Below are positions 1 to 6,798 of a stretch of DNA of 64,000 nt, one piece after another. The stretch comes from Treponema primitia ZAS-1 (GTDB lineage: Bacteria > Spirochaetota > Spirochaetia > Treponematales > Breznakiellaceae), in NCBI RefSeq assembly GCF_000297095.1, contig NZ_AEEA01000037.1:66188-130187 (forward strand). Direction: 5' to 3'. Under the pieces are notes generated by a model that saw only the letters and a list, made by a program, of their open reading frames with translations, was not told where the DNA came from and did no database searches. The translations under genes were made by a program, and so were the position numbers. Within the stretch, counting starts at the first letter, position 1, and every line of letters starts with the position of its first letter.

Positions 1-105
1 GCGCTTTGTCTGGAACAACAGATACTGCCCGAAGTGCCGACCGATCCTTGGGATAAAAAGATGGATACCATTTGCTCCGGAGCGGGTTTAATGAGTATTT
101 TATAG
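1..105 (+). CDS. C-terminal end of an upstream gene (partial)
   Basis: Frame 1 is open from the first base to a TAG at 103-105 and encodes 34 residues, including the stretch LPEVPTDPWDKK. The start lies outside the window. Nothing in this tail identifies a family. The next gene begins 29 bp downstream on the same strand, so the two may be co-transcribed. It could instead be chance open sequence, since only 34 codons are visible. Confidence 0.4.
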   Translation, partial: ALCLEQQILPEVPTDPWDKKMDTICSGAGLMSIL

Positions 106-134
106 TAATAGAAACAAACACAAAGGCGGAACAC

Positions 135-722
135 ATGGGTAGGATAAAAAGCGCTCTGGAATTGGCCCTGGAAAGGACCGAATCCGTAAAGAGCGATAAG
201 GGCACCATTGATCAGTTTGAGGCAAAGCAGCGGGGGAAAAAGCTGGCCAATGCTTTTTTGGAGAATCCCAAGGACGGGCTGGAGGGGGAATTGAAAAAGA
301 CCCCCAAGGAACAGCTGGGAGCTCTGAAACAGGGCATATTCGATGTGCTTATTGCCCAGGTTACCCTTCCGATTACCAAGGATGATGAAAAACGGATCGA
401 AACCGCCGGGAAGGGCCTCCAGGCGGTGATTGGGGATTCCCGTTTCGGGGGGTTGTACAAACAATTCCTTCAGGCGCTTTCCCAGTATTTAGGCGAACTG
501 GCCCAGTACGACGAAGCCATACGCCGGCAGTATGCCCCCAAGCTACGCCAAAAGGAAGAAGAACTGGCCCGGCGCCTTGGCCGGCATGTGCAGATAGACC
601 CCTTCCAGGACCCGGAATTCGTGGCATTTTACAATCAGAACATGAACGCCCTCAAGGGTAACTACCAGGCTATGGCGGATGAGGTCCGGAAACAGGCGGC
701 GGAGCTGTTTGGACAGCCCTGA
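135..722 (+). CDS. Conserved spirochaete-type hypothetical protein, cytoplasmic and helical
   Basis: This gene encodes 195 residues beginning MGRIKSALELALERTESV. The ATG at 135 is preferred over an upstream TTG at 72 because AGGCGGA lies just before it and the upstream residues look non-coding. The protein is charged and helical, rich in Lys, Glu and Gln, with no signal peptide or membrane segment. The pattern near residues 20-35 (DQFEAKQRGKKLAN) resembles uncharacterised proteins I associate with treponemes, but I cannot name a function. It ends 2 bp before the stop codon of the convergent CapA-like gene, with no hairpin between them. Confidence 0.7.
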   Translation: MGRIKSALELALERTESVKSDKGTIDQFEAKQRGKKLANAFLENPKDGLEGELKKTPKEQLGALKQGIFDVLIAQVTLPITKDDEKRIETAGKGLQAVIGDSRFGGLYKQFLQALSQYLGELAQYDEAIRRQYAPKLRQKEEELARRLGRHVQIDPFQDPEFVAFYNQNMNALKGNYQAMADEVRKQAAELFGQP

Positions 723-724
723 CC

Positions 725-2218
725 TTACCTGGACCGGGTATAAAAAGTTTTAAGCTCCTCCATGGGGGCAATTTTTGTCCGGGGGCCGGACAGGGTAAGG
801 GGAAGGGGCTCGATGTAGACAAGCCTTTCCCCCAGAAATCCCAGCTGTAAAAAAAGCCCCTCATCCCCGCCGCCGGTATTTTCCATCCCCGCAAAGACAA
901 AATTCCCCAGGGACCAGAAGATGGGCTTACCGTCAATCCACTCAAAGCCCTGAACGATGTGGGGATGGGAGCCGATGATGATATCCGCCCCGGCCTTGAT
1001 CAGCTCCGTGTATATGCCCCGGGTCCGGGCGTCCGGCGCGGTGGTCCACTCGCTGCCCCCATGGAAGAACACCATGTCCAGGGCTTCGGTGGAAAACCTT
1101 TCCTTCAGCTTGTCCGCTCCGCCCCGGCCGGCATGGAGTATCCCCGGTTTGTTTTCCCCGGCGGTTATAGAAAGGCCATCCCAGCCGCTGGCTTCACGGG
1201 GATAGGATGCTATGCCAAAAGCATGAACCGGGAGAAGCCCCGTTCCGTCCCCGGTAAACACAAAGGGCGATGCGGCGGCTTCCAGGTTCCGCCCCGCGCC
1301 AAGTATGCCGATACCGGCGGCTTCCAGGTGGCTCAGGGTATCCAGAAAAGCATCGGGGCCGAAATCGTAGATATGGTTATTGGCCAGGAGCACCGCGTCA
1401 ATACCCGCTTGCTGCAAAGCTCCGGCCATTACCGGGGGAAAGCGGAAGTTGTAGGTCTTCTCCACCCTGCTTCCCCGGCTGCTCACCGCTCCTTCCAGGT
1501 TCACGATAGCAAGGTCCGCCGCCATAAACAGACCGGCGGTTTCTCCAAAGATTCCCCCGGGCCCTTCCCGGAGGAGTATGTCCCCGGCGCCGCGGCCCAG
1601 CATCAGGTCGCCGGCAGTGGCAAGCCAGAACAGCCGGGGTCTGGTTTCCAGCAGCGGATCCGCCGCCAGGAGCCGCTCCCGTAATAGGGTTTCAATTTCT
1701 ATCCTCAGAGACTCTACCCTAGCCTCTTTTTTTCTATCCCGACCTCCCTGCCCTTCCGTATCTGCCGGGAACCGTGCCCTGGTTTCCCAGATCAGGGGGT
1801 AACCCTCATCTCCAGCCGAAAGGCCATCCACCCGGAGGGCTATCATCGGGGGGGATAATTCCCGCAGGGGTACCAGGGTCTCCGCTCCGGCCAGACAGGC
1901 TTCGAGGGTGGTATCCCTCCGGCCATTCTGGGCAGTATCCCGGGGAACCAGGTAGGTCCTGGATAGGGTAAAGGCTTCGCTATGGGAAACGTCGTTATTT
2001 TCAACTTCAAACTGCCATTGGGAATAGAGCTCCAGGGTCAAATCCCGGACGATGCTATCCGGCTGGACCAGACTCAGGTCTGATGGAAGCTGGTTCGCCC
2101 CTTCAAGGAGCCCCTGGGTGAAGGAATACGCAGTTTGAAACTCCGCTTCACGAAAATTCGCTTCCAAGGGGGTAGCTTCCGAGAAATTACGGCCAATAAT
2201 CCCCAGGGTGATCAACAT
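725..2218 (-). CDS. CapA-family (PGA_cap) metallophosphatase-like protein, probable lipoprotein
   Basis: The C-terminal half (about residues 200-440) is a PGA_cap domain of the calcineurin-like phosphoesterase fold. It shows GDLMLGRG, NLEGAVS, LANNHIYDFG, GSHPHIVQG and a final SLGNF. The family includes CapA/PgsA of poly-gamma-glutamate synthesis, though many members act elsewhere, so the substrate is unknown. The first 200 residues are family-poor. From the first ATG there is no signal peptide, but the same frame upstream (2219-2290) encodes a hydrophobic run ending in a lipobox-like SFSSC, with the Cys codon at 2228-2230. No ATG, GTG or TTG occurs in that upstream segment, so the true start is unresolved. 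The gene lies just downstream of rpmB. Confidence 0.8.
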   Translation of the reverse strand: MLITLGIIGRNFSEATPLEANFREAEFQTAYSFTQGLLEGANQLPSDLSLVQPDSIVRDLTLELYSQWQFEVENNDVSHSEAFTLSRTYLVPRDTAQNGRRDTTLEACLAGAETLVPLRELSPPMIALRVDGLSAGDEGYPLIWETRARFPADTEGQGGRDRKKEARVESLRIEIETLLRERLLAADPLLETRPRLFWLATAGDLMLGRGAGDILLREGPGGIFGETAGLFMAADLAIVNLEGAVSSRGSRVEKTYNFRFPPVMAGALQQAGIDAVLLANNHIYDFGPDAFLDTLSHLEAAGIGILGAGRNLEAAASPFVFTGDGTGLLPVHAFGIASYPREASGWDGLSITAGENKPGILHAGRGGADKLKERFSTEALDMVFFHGGSEWTTAPDARTRGIYTELIKAGADIIIGSHPHIVQGFEWIDGKPIFWSLGNFVFAGMENTGGGDEGLFLQLGFLGERLVYIEPLPLTLSGPRTKIAPMEELKTFYTRSR

Positions 2219-2304
2219 TGGACCCTTACAGGACGAAAAGCTGAGAAAAATTAGGAATAAAAAGACGGAAAGCTTCGGCGACGGGCGCGTTTTCGCTCTA
2301 GTCC

Positions 2305-2496
2305 CTAGACCTTTTTGGTGATATAGTCACTTTTAAGGCAGCGGGCGCAGATCTTAAGGGTTACCGTGGTACCCTGAATTTCGGTCTTTATCTTGAGTAA
2401 ATTCGGCTTCCAGGTACGCCGGGTATGATTCTTTGCGTGGCTTACCTTATTTCCGGTGATGGTGTGCTTGCCGCAAATATCGCAGGTACGGGACAT
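2305..2496 (-). CDS. rpmB: 50S ribosomal protein L28
   Basis: The 63-residue protein begins MSRTCDICGK and has the usual L28 layout: a CxxC pair at residues 5-8, the basic HTRRTWKPNL segment, and a second CxxC (ICARCLKS) near the C-terminus. The four cysteines suggest the zinc-binding form. L28 is a structural component of the large ribosomal subunit. A purine-rich site AAGGAAGG precedes the ATG and a good promoter lies 40-70 bp upstream. The gene is transcribed toward the CapA-like gene, whose putative signal sequence starts in the space after its stop. Confidence 0.97.
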   Translation of the reverse strand: MSRTCDICGKHTITGNKVSHAKNHTRRTWKPNLLKIKTEIQGTTVTLKICARCLKSDYITKKV

Positions 2497-2537
2497 AATA
2501 ACCTTCCTTTCGGAGTAAATTGCTCTATGAGTTTAGT

Positions 2538-2566
2538 AGTATAGCGGAAAATAAAAATAATGTAAA
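2538..2566 (-). promoter_or_regulatory. Promoter of rpmB
   Basis: On the minus strand TTTACA (2561-2566) and TATACT (2538-2543) are separated by exactly 17 bp, close to the sigma-70 consensus. The expected start point is about 35 bp upstream of the rpmB ATG. No operator-like dyad is visible. Confidence 0.7.
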
Positions 2567-2619
2567 GTGAGATTCAAGACTTAAGATGATTTTCCGATAT
2601 TAGTAAAGAGGAGAGTCTA

Positions 2620-3327
2620 ATGTTGCAACGAAAATCGTTCTACCTTGTGATAGCCGCCCTTGTTTTCGGCGGTTTATACCTTTGGGCGGGGGATAACGCG
2701 TCTTTTGTCGACCTTGGATTTTCTCCTGACGGCAGGGTGTATATGTTTGCCCAATACGGGGTCGAATCAAGAACCCTCAGACCCTGGGCGGATCTGGGGG
2801 TGGTGGATGTGCCCAGGAACAACTTTGTACCCGGAGGCAGGGTTTCTTATACCCATACCGATACGGTAGTCCCGGGTCAGGATGGCTCCGGCGCCCTGTT
2901 CAGGCTCATTACCCAGAATAGTACCCTGGCGGATCGCTACGGGATCAATTTCCTTCGCCAGGGACAGCCCCTCTTTATTTCCCTGGAAACCTCTAATGGC
3001 CCGGGGGATGGCGGTGAGACCATCGAATTCCGGGATTTCCAGACCAATACATCCTACAAAGCCACGGTGATCCCTACCCTTGAAGGATACGGCGCCAATA
3101 TGAAATCCTCCTTTGTTATCAATGTTGAAAAAACTGCCAGGGACGGTTCCAAACGGTCCTATACCGTGGGTACCCCCCAGATAAAGCGGCCCCTGATCAG
3201 CTCCTACCGTATACGGAAAGTAATGACCGCCCCCCAGGATGGTTCACTTATTTTTGTAATCGAGATGAAGAAACCCGGGGAAGGGGGTTTTGATCTCCGT
3301 TACATGGTGGAAGCCCTGAAACTTTAA
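2620..3327 (+). CDS. DUF2259 predicted secreted protein
   Basis: The 235-residue protein starts with a short basic end and a hydrophobic segment (MLQRKSFYLVIAALVFGGL), then a cleavage-like WAGD, which indicates export. The mature part fits the DUF2259 family of predicted secreted proteins common in spirochaetes: FVDLGFSPDGRVYMFAQYG near the start and an RSYTVGTP segment later. Function is unknown; the beta-rich sequence suggests a periplasmic or surface protein. GAGGAG lies upstream of the ATG. It is followed 71 bp later on the same strand by another exported protein gene, a likely two-gene unit. Confidence 0.85.
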   Translation: MLQRKSFYLVIAALVFGGLYLWAGDNASFVDLGFSPDGRVYMFAQYGVESRTLRPWADLGVVDVPRNNFVPGGRVSYTHTDTVVPGQDGSGALFRLITQNSTLADRYGINFLRQGQPLFISLETSNGPGDGGETIEFRDFQTNTSYKATVIPTLEGYGANMKSSFVINVEKTARDGSKRSYTVGTPQIKRPLISSYRIRKVMTAPQDGSLIFVIEMKKPGEGGFDLRYMVEALKL

Positions 3328-3398
3328 AAAAACCTTCTTTTTTTCTCCCCGGGTAAAGCAAAAAATTCCTCCGCAGCATATTGCGGGCGGAGGCAATT

Positions 3399-4409
3399 AT
3401 GTCAAAGAATATTTTATGGGGAATCGTCCTGCTGGTTCTGGGCTTCGCCGCCTGTACCTGCTCCACCGAGCAGGCCATACAGAAGGTCCTGGGGTCCAGC
3501 GCGGAAACACCGGTATTCCTGGGGGTTAAGGCCCTGAGTTCAAAGGAAATCGAATTTACCTTTTCCAAACCCATCGAAGTATCGTCGATCAATTTTGATC
3601 CCCCCCTGGAGATCCAATCCATAAGCGGCGGAACTTCGGCATTGGTGAACCTAAAGGAACTCATGCGGGGGGGTGAACGGATCGTGGCGGATCTCCTGGT
3701 GGAGGATGAATTGGGGAATACCCTGGGGGTGCTGATACCCTTCCGTTCCAGGAACGACCGGATTCCCGGTTTGATTATCACGGAGCTGCGCACGGAATAC
3801 GCCAACCCCAAGGCGGAATTTGTGGAGCTTAAAACCCTCAGCCCGGGAAACCTGGGGGCAATCCGGCTCTTTACCGCCGGAACGGGCATGGCGGAGCCGG
3901 TATTCGAGTTCCCCCCAACGGAGGTTAAAGCCGGGGAGTACCTGGTTCTGCATCTACGGACCCTGGATCCCACAAGTGAGAACGAAACCGGCGATAATCT
4001 CGCCCTTTCCCCAGGGACTGAGGCCCTTCCGGACGCCCGTGACTTCTGGGTTCCCGAAGCGCTTAAACGGCTGCGGAAAACCGATGTGGTGATACTGCTG
4101 GATCAGGATGATACGGTGCTGGATGGGGTGCTTCTCAGCGAAAACCCCGACAATACCTGGGCAAAGGAGGATCTAAGCCAGGCGGCGGATATTCTGGCAG
4201 GCCAGAAAGCCTGGCTTCCCGCAACGGGAGGAGGCCGGAGCCTGAGCCCCCGGGATGCGGTCTCCACCAAAGGGGTTACGGCAACCAGAACCCTCTGCCG
4301 GGACGAGGCCGCTAAGGATACGAATAGCGCCGCCGACTGGTACATCACTGCCACCAGCCAGGCCAGCCCGGGGAAACCGAACAGCGATAAGCGGTACGAA
4401 CCTAAATAA
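3399..4409 (+). CDS. Hypothetical lipoprotein with lamin-tail-like (LTD) domain
   Basis: The ATG at 3399 is preferred over a TTG at 3381 because GGAGG stands just before it. The protein (336 residues) starts MSKNILWGIVLLVLGFAAC, a lipoprotein signal with Cys at residue 19. Roughly residues 120-250 contain LIITELRTEY, EFVELKTLSPG and AGEYLVLHL. This order is reminiscent of lamin-tail domains, immunoglobulin-like folds found in secreted bacterial proteins. A surface or periplasmic role follows from the signal; no catalytic motif is visible. The last 8 bp overlap the end of trxA on the other strand. Confidence 0.75.
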   Translation: MSKNILWGIVLLVLGFAACTCSTEQAIQKVLGSSAETPVFLGVKALSSKEIEFTFSKPIEVSSINFDPPLEIQSISGGTSALVNLKELMRGGERIVADLLVEDELGNTLGVLIPFRSRNDRIPGLIITELRTEYANPKAEFVELKTLSPGNLGAIRLFTAGTGMAEPVFEFPPTEVKAGEYLVLHLRTLDPTSENETGDNLALSPGTEALPDARDFWVPEALKRLRKTDVVILLDQDDTVLDGVLLSENPDNTWAKEDLSQAADILAGQKAWLPATGGGRSLSPRDAVSTKGVTATRTLCRDEAAKDTNSAADWYITATSQASPGKPNSDKRYEPK

Positions 4410-4725
4410 AGGCTTTGAAAAAATTCACTATCTCATGCTTGGGCATAGCGCCGGCCGCTTGGGCCTGGATCTTGCCGCCCTTATAGAGAGCCAGGGTCGG
4501 GATAGACACCACATTGTGCTGTCCCGCCAGGTCTCCCTGCTCATCGACGTTGATCTTACCAACCTTGAGGCGGCCCGAATATTCACCGGCGATATCCTCC
4601 AGCATGGGGGCTATCATCTTACAGGGACCGCACCAGACGGCCCAAAAATCAACTAAAACCGGGATAGGGGACTGCAGAACCTCGGCGTCAAAATTATCCT
4701 TAGTTATCGTTACTTCACTGCTCAT
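4402..4725 (-). CDS. trxA: Thioredoxin
   Basis: The 107-residue protein has the thioredoxin active site WCGPC at about residues 31-35 inside VDFWAVWCGPCKMIAPML. It also has the cis-proline loop VVSIPTLALYKGG near residue 75 and the usual family length. It reduces disulfides in cytoplasmic proteins, normally with thioredoxin reductase, which is not in the window. AAGGAG precedes the ATG. The gene is single, divergent from the thioesterase gene, with its own promoter. One residue of the classic WAEWCGPC motif is changed to Val, a common variation. Confidence 0.97.
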   Translation of the reverse strand: MSSEVTITKDNFDAEVLQSPIPVLVDFWAVWCGPCKMIAPMLEDIAGEYSGRLKVGKINVDEQGDLAGQHNVVSIPTLALYKGGKIQAQAAGAMPKHEIVNFFKAFI

Positions 4726-4752
4726 GGAAGACTCCTTACGTTTAATATGTTA

Positions 4753-4781
4753 AGTTTACTGAATTCGTTGGATTTTTACAA
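4753..4781 (-). promoter_or_regulatory. Promoter of trxA
   Basis: On the minus strand TTGTAA (4776-4781) and TAAACT (4753-4758) are 17 bp apart, about 30 bp upstream of the trxA ATG. The surrounding 4726-4849 interval is AT-rich and also has to hold the promoter of the divergent thioesterase gene, for which I see no clear match. Confidence 0.55.
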
Positions 4782-4849
4782 CGATTTTTGATGGTTGCTT
4801 TTTTTATTTTTTTCCAGCAGAATTTTGTATTATAACATTGGAGTATAGT

Positions 4850-5599
4850 ATGGATGTTTATGAAGAAAGCTATCCCGTGGGTTTTACCGCGGTGGATGAA
4901 TCCGGGTATTTAAGTATGGCGGCGGCTTTTGATTATTTTCAAGAGGCGGCCATACGGCACGCGGAGGCTTTGGGGGTTGGCAGGGCGCCCATGGCGGAAA
5001 TCCGGCAGGGCTGGGTGCTTTCCCGGATGTCCGTATTGATGGAAAAGCGGCCCCGGCAGGAGGAGCAGATCACGGTCAGGACCTGGCCACGGGGCTGGGA
5101 AAAGCTTTTTGCCATCCGGGATTTTGATATACTGGATAGGGCGGGTATCCCTATTGTGCGGGCCAGAAGCTGCTGGCTCATAGTCGATATTGATAAGCGG
5201 CGGCCCCTGCGGCCCCAGGCAACAATGGAGAAGCTGCCCCTAAACGAGGGCCGGGACTCCCTTGCGGACGGAGGGAGCAGCCTGGAGACAATGGAAGCAG
5301 CGGGGTATCACCCGGAGAAGCTTGGGGAACGACGGGCGGCCTATTCGGATATAGACTTCAACGGACACATGAACAATGCCCGGTATGTCCAATGGATCCA
5401 GGATATCACCGACCCGGATGCCCTGACAAAAGCAAAAGCCATGCGGCTGGATATCAACTACCTGAACGAGATTAAACTGGGGGAAACCATGGAGATCCGG
5501 ACCGTGTCAGTTCCCCAAGGCACATTCATTGAGGGGCGCCGGACCGGCGACGGGCAGGCGGCGTTCCGTGCGAAACTGCGGCTCAACCCTGCCGTTTAG
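4850..5599 (+). CDS. Acyl-ACP thioesterase (FAT family)
   Basis: The protein (249 residues from ATG 4850) has two hot-dog halves. The first contains YLSMAAAFDYFQEAA, GWVLSRMSV and RTWPRGWEKLFAIRDFDI. The second contains DIDFNGHMNNARYVQWI, the asparagine and histidine signature of FatA/FatB-type enzymes. Such enzymes hydrolyse acyl-ACP to end fatty acid elongation and release free fatty acid in the cytoplasm. A TTG at 4838 is possible, but GGAG at 4840-4843 fits ATG 4850 better. The stop overlaps the stop of the convergent barrel gene by 4 bp. Confidence 0.88.
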   Translation: MDVYEESYPVGFTAVDESGYLSMAAAFDYFQEAAIRHAEALGVGRAPMAEIRQGWVLSRMSVLMEKRPRQEEQITVRTWPRGWEKLFAIRDFDILDRAGIPIVRARSCWLIVDIDKRRPLRPQATMEKLPLNEGRDSLADGGSSLETMEAAGYHPEKLGERRAAYSDIDFNGHMNNARYVQWIQDITDPDALTKAKAMRLDINYLNEIKLGETMEIRTVSVPQGTFIEGRRTGDGQAAFRAKLRLNPAV

Positions 5600-6798
5600 A
5601 AGCCCATACGGAAACCAATATCTACGCCAAAGCCCGCGCCCTGAAAGCTTTCTAAAAACTCCTGGGACTGGGTTGTTACTCCGATACCAATCTCAATGAT
5701 CCGGAAGTTAAGGGTGAAGCCCAGCCGCTCTTTCCAAAGCAGATCTTCATAATGGAGACCCACATCAAATATAAAAATGTCGGCCAGATTCAGTTCACCA
5801 ATCACCCCTAAATCCGCATAAATCGGCGTATCATAGATGCTGTTGAATACCAGGGCAAGCGCCGGCTTAATAGTTAGCAGCCGTACATTGAAGGGCCGGT
5901 AGACCATATCAACACCGACCTTAAAGGGACGGAAAATAACCTTCTGGCTCGTACCATATTCGTCATTGGTCTCAAATTCCGGGGCGCCATCATCATCATC
6001 GTCGTTCATGATGTCCATAACATGTTCAATATCCTCGGCGGTAAAGTTAAAAACCCCGCTTAGGGAATATTTATCCGAAAGCTGCGCCGGGAAAAAGGGA
6101 ACATGCGTTATGGTACCGCCCAGGATGAGGTTGTGAGACAGGGGATACTCTCCCCGCAGGGTTATATCCACTCCGCCCTTACTGAGTATGCTCCCCACAT
6201 CTATGTTGCTGGTATCATCAAGAGAAAAGGGGGTGTATAGTTCAGCCTTGTATTTCCCTGATACAGAAAGGGTACCATCGTCCTTGGCTGAAAAAGAATA
6301 TTTCACCGTAGGTTTGCCCAAATACGCCAGGGGCACGAAGTAAGCCGGCTGGACAGTAAATTTAATTCTCCTGAACCTTGAGGAAGTCCAAAAACCGGTT
6401 TCCAGGAAAGAGGCCGCACCAAGACCGAAGTTATCGGCATAGGTTTCTTTCCGGGAGTTTCCCTTGGTCAGTAATTCCATCAGGGACTGGGGAATCTTAA
6501 ACTGCCCCATGGCATCCACACCGGCAAACACACCGACGCCCCAATTGACTCCCAGGTTAACATTAAGAAAGGTCCTCCCATGGGTATCAAAAAAAACACC
6601 GAACCCATTCTTAAGCTCGCTGCTTATGTTAGATAAATCCAGGGTGACGGTTTCCTGCATGATGTCCCTTGTCCCCAGATAACTGTTCGCAAAGGATGCG
6701 TCAACGTCAAAACCCCATTCAATAAAACGATGGGATTGATCCTGCGCCCAGAGGGACAGGGTACATAAAAAAAGGATAGCTGCGCTAATTTTTTTCAT
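5596..6798 (-). CDS. Putative outer-membrane beta-barrel protein
   Basis: The 400-residue protein starts MKKISAAILFLCTLSLWAQ, a clear Sec signal peptide. Alternating hydrophobic strands rich in Gly and aromatic residues follow, ending GVDIGFRMGF. A C-terminal Phe is the usual outer-membrane insertion signal. An acidic run (DDDDDGAPEFE) near residue 270 may be a loop. No transport family is recognisable. Its ATG overlaps the stop of the upstream large lipoprotein gene by 4 bp, so the two are translationally coupled and probably act together at the cell surface. Confidence 0.75.
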   Translation of the reverse strand: MKKISAAILFLCTLSLWAQDQSHRFIEWGFDVDASFANSYLGTRDIMQETVTLDLSNISSELKNGFGVFFDTHGRTFLNVNLGVNWGVGVFAGVDAMGQFKIPQSLMELLTKGNSRKETYADNFGLGAASFLETGFWTSSRFRRIKFTVQPAYFVPLAYLGKPTVKYSFSAKDDGTLSVSGKYKAELYTPFSLDDTSNIDVGSILSKGGVDITLRGEYPLSHNLILGGTITHVPFFPAQLSDKYSLSGVFNFTAEDIEHVMDIMNDDDDDGAPEFETNDEYGTSQKVIFRPFKVGVDMVYRPFNVRLLTIKPALALVFNSIYDTPIYADLGVIGELNLADIFIFDVGLHYEDLLWKERLGFTLNFRIIEIGIGVTTQSQEFLESFQGAGFGVDIGFRMGF

